Shown here: positions 1-8,622 of the stretch, in pieces
Layout of the letters: every line of letters begins with the position of its first letter
Numbering within the stretch: position 1 is the first letter of the stretch
Source of the DNA: Bacteroidota bacterium
GTDB taxonomy: Bacteria; Bacteroidota; Bacteroidia; Bacteroidales; Rikenellaceae
Direction of reading: 5' to 3'
NCBI GenBank assembly: GCA_023443765.1
Contig: JAEZTA010000190.1
Span: 1 to 24,925 of the forward strand
Length of the DNA: 24,925 nucleotides
Position numbers and translations under genes: made by a program
Notes under the pieces: generated by a model
What the model saw: the letters and a program-made list of their open reading frames with translations, nothing else
What the model was told of the DNA's origin: nothing
Databases searched by the model: none

Positions 1-2601
1 CATGTCGCCCACCACGCCGGCACAGTTCGAACCGTCGAGCGTCTTCCATTTGCCCGTCTCGTTGTAGTAGTCCAGATCGAAGTCCTCGACCTCGTAGCGG
101 CCCAGCGTCGTATAACCGCGAATGTCGCCGATAGCGCCGCCCAGGACAGCATAGTAGTCGGTCACGTTATTGTTCCAGCCCGACGACTGCGAATAGGTAG
201 CCAGTCCGGCCAGATCCATAATGCGGCTGCGGTTGAAGGCGATGTTAGCGTTGAAGTTCACGCCGTATTTTGCCTTTTCGACGATCACGGCGGCAACCGA
301 CACCTCCAGACCGCGGTTGCGGATCGTACCGGCATTGCGGTACTGGAAGCTGTAACCCGAGCCGGAAACCGGATAGCGCATCAGGATGTCCTCGGTGGTG
401 TTCTGGTAAACCTCGACCGATCCCGAGAGGCGGTTGCGCCAGAAACCGAAGTCGAGACCCAGGTTGTGCGAATAGGTGGTCTCCCACGTCAGGTTGGCAT
501 TGGCCATGTAGCTTTCACTGGCGCCGTTGCCGTTGGGCGTCCAGTAAACCGGATCGCCGTAGATGAAGCTGCTGCCCGTGCCGACCTCGTAGAGCTGCGT
601 GAGGCCGCCCATACCGGTCGGGATGTTGTTGTTACCGGCCGTACCGAAGCTGTAACGCAGCTTGAGGTTGTCGAGCCACTTCAGGTCTTTCATTCCCCAC
701 TCGTCCGAAAGGCGCCACGAAGCAGCCACCGAGGGGAAGTAGCCCCACTTCTGGCCCTTCGAGAACTTCGACGAACCGTCACCGCGCATCGTGGCCGAAA
801 GCATGTACTTGCCCTTGAAGTCGTAGTTGAGGCGGCCGAAATACGAAAGCAGGATGTCGTCGGCCGCATAGTTCATGTTCGACGAACTGGCGTTCGAAGC
901 CGAGCCCATGAAGGTCCACGCCTGATCGGCCGTGTAGAAATCGGGCAGTCCGTCGACCCACGTGTTGAACGTACGCTCCTCGGTGATGATGTACTCCTGG
1001 CCGAGCAGCACGTTCAGGTGGTGATTGTCGTTGCTGATGAGTTTCTTGAAGTCGTAGTTCAGCGTATTGGTGTTGCGCACGCGGCGGCGGGATACGTCGT
1101 TGTAGTTGGTCGAAGGGGTTCCCGGAACGGTCGAACCCGAACCGCCGACCTTCGAATAGTAGGTCGTGACGCCGTAGAACGAGTTGGTCTCCTGGCGGTA
1201 ATCCTCCAGACCGGCCTCGACCTTGAGGTTGAGGTTGTCGACGATCTCCCACGTGAAGCCCGCATTGGCCGTCCAGTTGGTGCGCTCGCGCTTGCGGTCC
1301 GAATCCGAAACGGCGACCGTCGGCATCACGGCGTCCGAGGAGTTCTCCTCCAGGTCGTCGCCGCCCTCGATCTGGGCCTTCAGCGGAATGGGCGTGTAAA
1401 GCATGGCGTTCTTCAGGCGGCCCGTGGTCTGCGAACCCGAGTCGTTGAGCGAGTTGGCGCCCGCACCGCGCACCTTGATGCGCGAATAGCGGATGTTGAA
1501 GTCGAGCGTAATGCGCTTGTTGGCCTTGAACTGCGTTTTCAGGCCGAGGTTGTCACGGCTGTAATTCGAGCCGATCATGATCGCCTTGTCGTAGAGGCGC
1601 GCGTAGGTGGCGTTCCACTTGAACTTGTCGCCGCCGCCCGAAACCGTCAGGTTGTGGTTGAACTGCTCGCCCGAACGGCCGAAGAGCTGGTCCATCCAGT
1701 TGTTGCCGGTGATGCCGTCGTAGAGGTCGATGTCGGAGAACGACCCGAAGTAAGGCTCGTAGTTGTCCGAAACCTTGTTCTGGATGGCGGCCAGTTCATA
1801 CTGCCATTTGGCGAACTCCGAGGGGTTGAGGGCCTGCACCTGATTCTTGCGGGCGATGTCCTTGAAACCCCAGTATACATTATAATTTACGTTCACTTTG
1901 CCCTTCTCGCCGCTCTTGGTGGTGATCAGCACAACGCCGTTGGCGCCACGCGAACCGTAGATCGCCGTCGAGAAAGCGTCCTTCAGGATGTCGATCGACT
2001 GGATTTCCGACGAGGAGATGTCGCTGATGCTCTCCACGGGGAAGCCGTCGACGATATACAGCGGCGCACCGTCCGACGAGAACGAACCGGCGCCACGTAC
2101 GCGGATGCGGATTTCAGCATCGGGGTCACCCTCCGTCGCCGTCACCTGCACACCGGCCATACGGCCCGTCATAGCCTCGGCGACCGAAGCCACGGGCATC
2201 TGCTGGAGCGTCTCGGCATTCACCGAGGCGACCGAGCCCACGACATCGCGGCGTTTCACGGTGGCGTAACCTACGACCACCACGTCGTCCATCGCCGTCG
2301 ACTCGTCTTCGAGCTTAACGTCGATCTGCGTCTTGCTGCCGATGGGCACACGCTGGGTCTTCATACCGATATAGGAGATCACCAGCGTCTTCTTCGAAGC
2401 ATCGGGCACATTGAGCGACCATTGCCCGTCGACGCCCGAACTTGCTCCCAAGGTCGTACCATCGACGATCACCGAAGCTCCGATAACCGGTTTGCCCGCC
2501 GAATCCCTGACGACTCCTCCGATTTTCTGAGCCGCGGCCGTGGAGGCCAGACCCACACCCAGCAAGAACATCAGGGCGAACTTTAGAGTAAAGCTTTTCA
2601 T
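1..2601 (-). CDS. SusC-family TonB-dependent outer-membrane transporter, 3' end beyond the window
   Basis: This is the outer-membrane importer of the locus, expected to take up pectin oligosaccharides with a SusD lipoprotein as lid. 867 codons are visible with no stop; the family usually reaches about 1000-1100 residues, so the C-terminal part of the barrel is missing and susD should follow beyond the left edge. Visible parts in order: a signal peptide at residues 1-25 (hydrophobic stretch ending ASTAAAQ), a carboxypeptidase-regulatory-like domain at about 26-100, a TonB-box-like stretch at about 105-116 (DDVVVVGYATVKR), the plug with the diagnostic APLYIVDGFPV at 179-189, and then beta-barrel sequence. 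ATG at 2601 is the only start that gives an intact signal peptide. The gene is separated from GH105 by a terminator and has its own -7 promoter element. Family is certain. Pectin as substrate is inferred from the neighbouring genes. Confidence 0.96.
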   Translation of the reverse strand, partial: MKSFTLKFALMFLLGVGLASTAAAQKIGGVVRDSAGKPVIGASVIVDGTTLGASSGVDGQWSLNVPDASKKTLVISYIGMKTQRVPIGSKTQIDVKLEDESTAMDDVVVVGYATVKRRDVVGSVASVNAETLQQMPVASVAEAMTGRMAGVQVTATEGDPDAEIRIRVRGAGSFSSDGAPLYIVDGFPVESISDISSSEIQSIDILKDAFSTAIYGSRGANGVVLITTKSGEKGKVNVNYNVYWGFKDIARKNQVQALNPSEFAKWQYELAAIQNKVSDNYEPYFGSFSDIDLYDGITGNNWMDQLFGRSGEQFNHNLTVSGGGDKFKWNATYARLYDKAIMIGSNYSRDNLGLKTQFKANKRITLDFNIRYSRIKVRGAGANSLNDSGSQTTGRLKNAMLYTPIPLKAQIEGGDDLEENSSDAVMPTVAVSDSDRKRERTNWTANAGFTWEIVDNLNLKVEAGLEDYRQETNSFYGVTTYYSKVGGSGSTVPGTPSTNYNDVSRRRVRNTNTLNYDFKKLISNDNHHLNVLLGQEYIITEERTFNTWVDGLPDFYTADQAWTFMGSASNASSSNMNYAADDILLSYFGRLNYDFKGKYMLSATMRGDGSSKFSKGQKWGYFPSVAASWRLSDEWGMKDLKWLDNLKLRYSFGTAGNNNIPTGMGGLTQLYEVGTGSSFIYGDPVYWTPNGNGASESYMANANLTWETTYSHNLGLDFGFWRNRLSGSVEVYQNTTEDILMRYPVSGSGYSFQYRNAGTIRNRGLEVSVAAVIVEKAKYGVNFNANIAFNRSRIMDLAGLATYSQSSGWNNNVTDYYAVLGGAIGDIRGYTTLGRYEVEDFDLDYYNETGKWKTLDGSNCAGVVGDM

Positions 2602-2682
2602 AAAATTGGTTTTGGTTAATAATATTAGGTCTTATCTTCTTCTTTTTTAATTATTTTCAAAAAGGAAGCGGTTTTTCCTATA

Positions 2683-2690
2683 CAAAAATA
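2683..2690 (-). promoter_or_regulatory. Candidate Bacteroidetes -7 promoter element for susC
   Basis: On the minus strand this reads TATTTTTG, matching the Bacteroidetes -7 consensus TAnnTTTG. It sits about 80 bases before the susC ATG, leaving a long AT-rich leader. No matching TTTG was found 19-21 bases upstream, so the -33 half is weak. The flank continues TATTTTTGTATA; the TTTTGTATA stretch is shared with the GH28 promoter. Confidence 0.55.
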
Positions 2691-2799
2691 AATTACCCCG
2701 CAGGATTCGATTGGTAAAATTTATCACTTCTCTTGGATAATTTGTCAATCCGTCCCGAACGGCTCCGGAAAGCGCTGGAGGCCCGAAACCAGGGGTTAA

Positions 2800-2825
2800 A
2801 AAATCCTCCCGTACAGGAGGATTTT
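2800..2825 (-). terminator. Intrinsic terminator after the GH105 gene
   Basis: A perfect 10-bp inverted repeat, AAAATCCTCC and GGAGGATTTT, with a 6-base loop. Read on the minus strand the stem ends in six consecutive T residues, the normal arrangement for rho-independent termination of the enzyme operon coming from the right. The A-rich flank on the other side would also allow some function on the plus strand. Confidence 0.75.
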
Positions 2826-2982
2826 CCAGAAGAAGATTTTCGGCGGAGCGCCTCCGGCATCAGTTTCTTTAGCCGGAGCGCAGAACCGGGCGGAGAACGA
2901 CCCCGCCCTGCCATCGCCCTATAAATCCGGCTTCTTAAGCCGGGATGCGGAACCGGATCGAGCGCGCATCCGCCTGCAAACC

Positions 2983-4185
2983 CTAAATGCCGCTTTTTAA
3001 GCGGTCGTATTCCATCGACGCCCAGATAAAGGGGCCCACGCCCTTGCAGTCGTTGTCGATCACCGGCTCGGAAATATAGTATTCGAACGTACCGCTGCGC
3101 ATCTCCTTGCCGCCCAGGCCCGCCACGGCGCAACAGTCGGTGATGGAGATCGTACCGTCGGGATTCTCCTTCACGAAACGCCTGACGAATTGTTCGTAAA
3201 GCCGCTGCGCCTGGGGCCCCATCTCCGCAGGCAGGTAACCCAGCCGCACGCCCTTGAGCATGGCGTAGACGAACATCACCGACCCCGTCGATTCGAGGTA
3301 GTTGCCCTCGCGGCCCGGCTGGTCGAGCACCTGATACCACATTCCGGTGGCAGGGTCGGCGTATTTCGGCAGCACAGTGTAAATATGGTTCAGGATCTCG
3401 ACCATCGGCTGCGTCGAATTGTCGACACCGAGGTATTGCAGCGTTTCGACGATAGCCATGGCATACCACCCCATCGCACGCCCCCAGGCATGCGCCGACT
3501 GCCCGGTCTCCTTGTCGCTCCAGAACATTTCGCGCGAATCGTCGTAGGCATGGCGGTAAAGCCCCGTAGCGGGGTCGTAGGTGTGCGCAGCCACCACGAC
3601 GAACTGATTCACGATGTCGTCGACCGCCCGTTCGAATTCGGCCCCGGAGAAGTTCTTCGCGGCATACTCCGCATAAAACGGCTCGGCCATGTAAAGCCCG
3701 TCGAGCCACATCTGGCGGGGGTAAACCTCCTTGTGCCAGAACCCTCCGTCGGGGTTGCGGGGCTGCCCCTGCAACTGGGCGTAAAGCGTGTCGAGCACCA
3801 TCTTATAACGCGCCTCGCCCGTGCGGTCGTAGAGTTCGAACAGAGCACGCCCGGGACAGATATGGTCAAGGTTATATTTCGATTTCTTATAGGTCAGCAC
3901 GCTTCCGTCGGGCTGCACGATGGTGTCGAAATAGCGGTCCGCATAGGCGACAAATTCGGAACGGTCATACGCTTCGCCGGCATCCGCGATCGCGAGCAGT
4001 TCGAGCCCCGTCGTGTAGTTCCACTTCACCTTCCCGGCAGGAATGCCGTCGAGGTTCGTCGGCGAAGGGTTGCGGACGATTTCGCTCTCGGCCATGCGGA
4101 CGGCGAGGGGTTTGCGGGATTGCGGATTGCAGGCGACAGCGGCGGCGAGCGCACACAGCGCAGCGGAGATCAGGAGTCTTTTCAT
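2983..4185 (-). CDS. GH105 unsaturated rhamnogalacturonyl / uronyl hydrolase, lipoprotein
   Basis: Removes the 4,5-unsaturated galacturonic acid that a pectate lyase leaves on the non-reducing end of oligosaccharides. The 400-residue length and (alpha/alpha)6-barrel motifs fit YteR-like GH105: FWHKEVYPRQMWLDGLYM around residues 149-166 carries the expected catalytic Asp (D162), GLYRHAYD at 208-215 supplies the conserved His, and SAHAWGRAMGWY at 230-241 is a family signature. The N-terminus is a short signal peptide with a lipobox-like AVAC at C19, so it is probably lipidated. The ATG overlaps the stop of the upstream HTCS gene as ATGA, suggesting translational coupling. A terminator follows. 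Context with PL1, GH28 and esterases strongly supports a pectin role. Whether it prefers unsaturated homogalacturonan or rhamnogalacturonan fragments cannot be read from the sequence. Confidence 0.95.
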   Translation of the reverse strand: MKRLLISAALCALAAAVACNPQSRKPLAVRMAESEIVRNPSPTNLDGIPAGKVKWNYTTGLELLAIADAGEAYDRSEFVAYADRYFDTIVQPDGSVLTYKKSKYNLDHICPGRALFELYDRTGEARYKMVLDTLYAQLQGQPRNPDGGFWHKEVYPRQMWLDGLYMAEPFYAEYAAKNFSGAEFERAVDDIVNQFVVVAAHTYDPATGLYRHAYDDSREMFWSDKETGQSAHAWGRAMGWYAMAIVETLQYLGVDNSTQPMVEILNHIYTVLPKYADPATGMWYQVLDQPGREGNYLESTGSVMFVYAMLKGVRLGYLPAEMGPQAQRLYEQFVRRFVKENPDGTISITDCCAVAGLGGKEMRSGTFEYYISEPVIDNDCKGVGPFIWASMEYDRLKSGI

Positions 4186-7100
4186 GCGGTCTTGGTATCT
4201 TGGTCTGGTTTCAGGTTATGCGTCTTGAGGTATTCGGCGGGCGACATGTGGTACTGGTCGCGGAAGCAGCGGCTGAAATAGCCCGGATCGGAGAACCCCA
4301 CCTTGTAAGCCACCTCCGACACGGAGAACTGCCCCGTGCGCAGCAGCAGTTTCGACTTGGTGATGCGGTACTCCTTGATCAGCTCGACGGGCGACTTGCC
4401 CGTGAGGCTCTTGAGTTTGTTGTACATCGTCGTACGGCCCAGTCCGAGGTGCGAGGCCAACTGGTCGATCGTGAGTTCCGAATTTTCGATATTCTCGCCC
4501 AGCCACGCCATCACGTTCTTCATGAACTCCTCGTCGCGGTCCGTGACGACGACATCCTCGACCACCAGTTCGACAACCTTGTTGCGGGCCGACTGCGAGG
4601 AGAACTTCTCGAAGAGTTTTCGCCGCTGGGTCAACAGGTTGTCGATGCGTGCCAGCAGCAGTTCGATGCTGAACGGCTTGGTGATGTATCCGTCGGCGCC
4701 GAACTCCATGGCCTTCACCCGGTCGTCGGGCGAGTGCCGGGCCGTCAGCATCACGATCGGGATATGGCTCATCGTGAAGTCGTGGCGCACCTTGTCGATC
4801 AGCTCGATGCCGTCCATGCGGGGCATCATCAGGTCGGTGATGATGATGTCGGGCATCTCGCTGCGAATCTTTTCGAGCGCCTCGACACCGTCGTCCGCCT
4901 CGATGACATAATAGGTATCTATCAGGCTGTTATACATAAAGATACGCAGTTCGCGGTTATCCTCAACCAGGAGGATTTTCTGCGCATCCTTTGGCGGTTC
5001 GACATCGACGCGGCGCTGGCTGTCGACAGGCGTGAAGTCGCTGACCATGTAGTCGTTGCGGCGTTCGCCCTCCTGGGCTCCAGCTCCCGTGAAGTCGATC
5101 TGCTCCATGCCGAAATGGGCGTTGCCGAGCCTGAGCCTCACCGTGAAGGCCGAGCCTTCGCCCGGGCGGCTGTCGACCGCGATTTCGCCGTGGTGCAAAG
5201 TTACAATGTCGCGGCAGAGCGAAAGCCCGATGCCCGAACCCTTCATGTTGCTGTCCACGGCGCGCGAAGCCTGCGCAAAACGTTCGAAGATCACGCCCTG
5301 TTTATCCTTCGGGATGCCGATGCCCGTGTCGCGGACCGTGAGCGTCACGCACTCCTCCTCTTCGCGCAGTGAAAGTATCACTTCAATCCGGCCCCCGTTG
5401 GGCGTGAATTTCAGCGCGTTGGACAAGAGGTTGTAGACGACGCTCTCCATGCGTTCGATGTCGACCCACACCAGCACCGAGCGACGTGAGACGGTGAACA
5501 GCAGTTCGATCCTGCGCTCGGAAGCCAGTTCGCGGAAATCGTCGAGGGCGTCCTCGACCAGCGGCACGAGGTCCACGCGCGAGATTTTCAGCTCCATCTT
5601 GTTCTTCACGATCTTGCGGAAGTCCAGCAGCTGGTTGATCAGCGTCAGCATGCGCTTGGCGTTGCGGTGGGCCAGCGTGAGGCTGTTTTCGCCCCGCGGC
5701 GTCAGTTCGTCGTGCTTCTTCACGTCCTCGATGCCGCCGAGGATAAGCGTGAGCGGCGTGCGCAGTTCGTGCGAAATATTGGTAAAAAAGCGCAGCTTCA
5801 GGTCGGTCATGTTCTGCTCGACGCTCGCTTCGCGGCGGATGCGCATGACCGAACTGGCAATGCGGTAGGCGACGATGATCGCCCCCAGCGCCAACAGTAT
5901 GTAAAGGGTTTTAGCCCACCAGGTAAGCCAGGGGGGGGGTAACACTTCGACGCCGATCGTGATCCCCTCGTCGGCGGCATCGGCATTGCCGACGAACGCC
6001 TTGACGTGGAACTTATAATCGCCGATCGGCACGTTGGAATAGGCCGCGCGGTTGGTCGTTCCCGAGATATTCCAGTCCTTGTCGTAGCCTTCGAGTTTGT
6101 ACATATACCCCACTACGTGCTGGATGGCGAAATTCAGCGAGGCGAACTCCATGCGGAAGTTCGAGAAATTATAGGGCAGCACGATGCGGTCGGCCTCGGT
6201 CACCGACTCAGCGAGCGGCGAGCGGCGGCCTGCAACGACAGGCACGTTGCGCACGTCGAGGCCCGTGAAACGCAGGTCGTAGTCGATCTTCGCGGCCCGG
6301 ACCTCGTCGGGATTGAAGCGGTAGAGCTGGCGGCCGCTGCCGAAGAATACGTCGCCGCGGGGCGAGGTGAGCGCCGTAGCCTCGCTGAAAACCGCATTGC
6401 GCATGTTGTCGTAGAGGTAGTAATTGGAGAATATCTCACGGCGGGGATCAAACCGCGACACGGCGTTGTGGGTCGAAACCCACAAATCGCCCTGCTTATC
6501 CTCGGTCAGGGCCATGCAGATGTTACTGGCAAGGCCCGAGGCTTTGTCATAGCACCGGAACCACGGCGCACCGTCGGCATCGTAACCTTCAATGCGATTC
6601 AGGCCGCCGCCGAAAGTCGCCAGCCAGATGCGCCCCTCCGAATCCTTGAGCATGTGGATGATGTCGTTGTTGCCCAGCGACTTCGCATCGCCCGGAATCT
6701 TCTGCATCAGGCGGAAGCGCATCAGCTTGGCGCTGGCTCCCGGGTCGAAGACCAGCAGTCCGTCGACCGTGGCGGCGAACATCCGGTCCGGACGGTCGTA
6801 GAGCAGCCACCGCACGCGCCCGGCCTCGTCGAGCGGATAGTGCGCCATCATGTTTCCGGCATGGATGAACCTGTGTCCCGCAGGGTCCTCCAGCAGGTTG
6901 ATGCCCCCGCCGTAGGTCGCGACCCAGATACGCCCCGAACCGTCCTCTTCGACACAGTAAATCTGGTCGTCGCTGAGCGACCAGGCATCCGTGTCGGAGT
7001 GGACGAAATGCGAGACTTTATAGCCGCTGCCCTCGGGCGTCAGGCGGTAAAGCCCTTCACCCTTGGTCCCGACCCAGATATTGCCCGAAGAGTCCTCCTT

Positions 7101-8567
7101 CAGGGCGTAGATCATCCCCGTCCCGCGCCGGCCCTGCGCCGGAAGCGTGTAGACAGGTTTATTCGCTTCGTCGAAGGCGATCAGGTCGCCGTCGCGCGTG
7201 CCGACCCACATCCGGCCCCGGCTGTCGGTCATCAGGGCGCGGATCTCGCCCGAAAGCGGGTCGGGGGATTTCGAGTCGAGCGTGAAAACCTCCGCAGGCT
7301 GGCGCAGCAGCACCGCCTTGCGCAGGCCGCGCTCGTTGTAAGTCGAGAGCCACAGCACGTCGTCATGCACGTCGAAACGCACGACGGCATTGGTCATCTG
7401 GCAGTTGGGCTGCTTGGGATCGTTGTAGAACGGCTCCACCGTGTCGCGCTCGCGGTCGTAGTAGCCGAAGCCCCAGTTGTTCATCTTGACCCACAGCAGG
7501 CCGCCGCCCTCGGCGATCTTGGTGATCGTGTCGAGGTTGTAGGAGACCGTATAAGGCTCCTGCTCGAAATGTTTGTAGTCGTCCGTCGAAGGGTTATAGC
7601 GCGTGATGCCCGTCTCGGCCGAAGTCACCCACACGATGCCGTGGGAGTCGGTCGCCAGGTCGCGGATGCGATGCGGGCGCGCCCCTTTGGGATTGAGCCG
7701 CGCAAGGCGGTCGTCCTGTACGCGGAAGAGTTCGCCCGAGCGGCTGCCGGCATAGACCGTGCGACGCACCGTGTCGGCGACGATGGCCGTCAGCGGAGCC
7801 GCACCGCCCGGCAGGCGGACGATTTTACCGTCCTGCTTCCCAGCGCGGATCACCTCGCCCGGCGTGGCGCAGTAGACCGACGCGGCATCGGCCGTAAAGG
7901 CGAAGGCCGGGGCCGCGGTTTCGCAGAGCGTACGGGCCGTATGTTCTCCTGCAGCAATGTAGTTCAGCCGACCGTCGTCAGCGGCGATCCAGACAGCGTT
8001 GCGGTCGTCGACATACATCGCCGCAACATCGCCGCCCAGCACCGGGGCATCGAAAAAGGCGTCGACACGCACCGGAGCGGCATCCGCCCCATCGGCGAAG
8101 CGCGCCACGCCCAGCCCGGCGATGGCGACCCATGTTCCGCCGTCGCGGTCGTGCAGGCAGTGTGTCATGCGGTAATGCTTCGAATCGACGCCGTCGATGA
8201 GCGACACCACGTCTTCGAACTGCTCCGTGTAACGGTTCAGGCGGTAGACGTGGAGGTTATAGGTCGTAAACCAAAGGTGACCGTTCGAATCCTCGCTCAC
8301 CGAGACGAAACGGTGGTGCGAGAGGGGCGAGAAGTCGCCCGGCGTGGTGCTGAAATTCTTGAAAGTATATCCATCGAAACGACTGACGCCATACCACGTG
8401 CAGACCCACACGAACCCGCGCGAATCGGTGTAGATGTCGGCGATACGATCGTGCGTCATCCCGTCCAGCGTGGAATAGGTCTCGAAAATGCACTGCGGGG
8501 GCGCGGTTCGGGAAAACCCCGGAACAGCAACGGCGAGCAGCAATAGAGTCAGTAGTAGTCGTTTCAT
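4182..8567 (-). CDS. Hybrid two-component system sensor/regulator (HTCS)
   Basis: A one-protein signalling system of 1461 residues that senses a periplasmic sugar and activates the locus. Order of parts: signal peptide (about 1-19); roughly two beta-propellers of Reg_prop repeats with recurring D-S-x-G-x-hydrophobic-W-V-x-T motifs to about residue 770; Y_Y_Y domain to about 876; membrane helix about 884-905; HisKA with phospho-acceptor H933 in NISHELRTPL; HATPase with N-box SNALKFTPNGG, DTGIGIP and GSGIGLSL; receiver domain with phospho-acceptor D1245 in IITDLMMPRMDG and the later TKPFS lysine; AraC-type HTH at the C-terminus (SEVAYKVGFSDPGYFSRCFR). All catalytic residues are present. The stop overlaps the GH105 start by four bases. 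The conserved PPPW before the membrane helix is encoded by an unbroken run of nine C residues. Homogalacturonan or rhamnogalacturonan oligomers are the inferred ligand, from context only. Confidence 0.97.
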   Translation of the reverse strand: MKRLLLTLLLLAVAVPGFSRTAPPQCIFETYSTLDGMTHDRIADIYTDSRGFVWVCTWYGVSRFDGYTFKNFSTTPGDFSPLSHHRFVSVSEDSNGHLWFTTYNLHVYRLNRYTEQFEDVVSLIDGVDSKHYRMTHCLHDRDGGTWVAIAGLGVARFADGADAAPVRVDAFFDAPVLGGDVAAMYVDDRNAVWIAADDGRLNYIAAGEHTARTLCETAAPAFAFTADAASVYCATPGEVIRAGKQDGKIVRLPGGAAPLTAIVADTVRRTVYAGSRSGELFRVQDDRLARLNPKGARPHRIRDLATDSHGIVWVTSAETGITRYNPSTDDYKHFEQEPYTVSYNLDTITKIAEGGGLLWVKMNNWGFGYYDRERDTVEPFYNDPKQPNCQMTNAVVRFDVHDDVLWLSTYNERGLRKAVLLRQPAEVFTLDSKSPDPLSGEIRALMTDSRGRMWVGTRDGDLIAFDEANKPVYTLPAQGRRGTGMIYALKEDSSGNIWVGTKGEGLYRLTPEGSGYKVSHFVHSDTDAWSLSDDQIYCVEEDGSGRIWVATYGGGINLLEDPAGHRFIHAGNMMAHYPLDEAGRVRWLLYDRPDRMFAATVDGLLVFDPGASAKLMRFRLMQKIPGDAKSLGNNDIIHMLKDSEGRIWLATFGGGLNRIEGYDADGAPWFRCYDKASGLASNICMALTEDKQGDLWVSTHNAVSRFDPRREIFSNYYLYDNMRNAVFSEATALTSPRGDVFFGSGRQLYRFNPDEVRAAKIDYDLRFTGLDVRNVPVVAGRRSPLAESVTEADRIVLPYNFSNFRMEFASLNFAIQHVVGYMYKLEGYDKDWNISGTTNRAAYSNVPIGDYKFHVKAFVGNADAADEGITIGVEVLPPPWLTWWAKTLYILLALGAIIVAYRIASSVMRIRREASVEQNMTDLKLRFFTNISHELRTPLTLILGGIEDVKKHDELTPRGENSLTLAHRNAKRMLTLINQLLDFRKIVKNKMELKISRVDLVPLVEDALDDFRELASERRIELLFTVSRRSVLVWVDIERMESVVYNLLSNALKFTPNGGRIEVILSLREEEECVTLTVRDTGIGIPKDKQGVIFERFAQASRAVDSNMKGSGIGLSLCRDIVTLHHGEIAVDSRPGEGSAFTVRLRLGNAHFGMEQIDFTGAGAQEGERRNDYMVSDFTPVDSQRRVDVEPPKDAQKILLVEDNRELRIFMYNSLIDTYYVIEADDGVEALEKIRSEMPDIIITDLMMPRMDGIELIDKVRHDFTMSHIPIVMLTARHSPDDRVKAMEFGADGYITKPFSIELLLARIDNLLTQRRKLFEKFSSQSARNKVVELVVEDVVVTDRDEEFMKNVMAWLGENIENSELTIDQLASHLGLGRTTMYNKLKSLTGKSPVELIKEYRITKSKLLLRTGQFSVSEVAYKVGFSDPGYFSRCFRDQYHMSPAEYLKTHNLKPDQDTKTA
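5931..5939 (-). repeat. C9 homopolymer tract inside the HTCS coding sequence
   Basis: Nine consecutive G on the plus strand are nine C in the coding strand and encode P877-P879, at the junction of the Y_Y_Y domain and the membrane helix. A one-base slip would truncate the protein before its kinase. The proline motif itself is common in HTCS proteins; the pure tract is the notable part. Confidence 0.9.
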
Positions 8568-8592
8568 GGTAATTTAACAATTCCGATCGCAG

Positions 8593-8608
8593 TAAATATA
8601 CAAAAAAA
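8593..8608 (-). promoter_or_regulatory. Weak candidate promoter for the HTCS gene
   Basis: The 55-base gap between the CE12-CE8 gene and HTCS reads TTTTTTTGTATATTTA on the minus strand. It shares TTTTGTATA with the susC and GH28 promoter flanks but has TT instead of TA at the front of the -7 element; the alternative TATATTTA lacks the final G. Either could give low-level independent expression of the regulator. Read-through from the enzyme operon is equally possible. Confidence 0.3.
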
Positions 8609-8622
8609 TCGGATTCGAACAC

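Larger units (their letters stand above)
2602..2982. other. Intergenic region between GH105 and susC
   Basis: These 381 bases hold no convincing gene. They contain the susC leader and -7 element, the terminator at 2800-2825, a short hairpin at 2927-2943 (CCGGCTT and AAGCCGG around CTT), and an imperfect direct repeat of 28 bases at 2867-2894 and 2934-2961 (20 of 28 positions identical by eye). Open frames crossing the region are out-of-frame continuations from GH105 or short chance frames without a recognisable protein. Confidence 0.6.

Noticed and set aside
466..2586. 706-codon open frame on the plus strand opposite susC
   Set aside because: It mirrors the susC codons, is dominated by Arg/Val/His as expected from an antisense reading of GC-rich coding DNA, and has no recognisable domain.
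2693..3709. 338-codon minus-strand frame running past the GH105 stop into the intergenic region
   Set aside because: Over most of its length it is a second frame of GH105, and its extension has no family features and crosses the terminator.
6006..8546. 846-codon open frame on the plus strand opposite the HTCS gene
   Set aside because: The opposite strand encodes an intact HTCS with every motif; the plus-strand product has the Arg/Val/His-rich composition of a complement frame.
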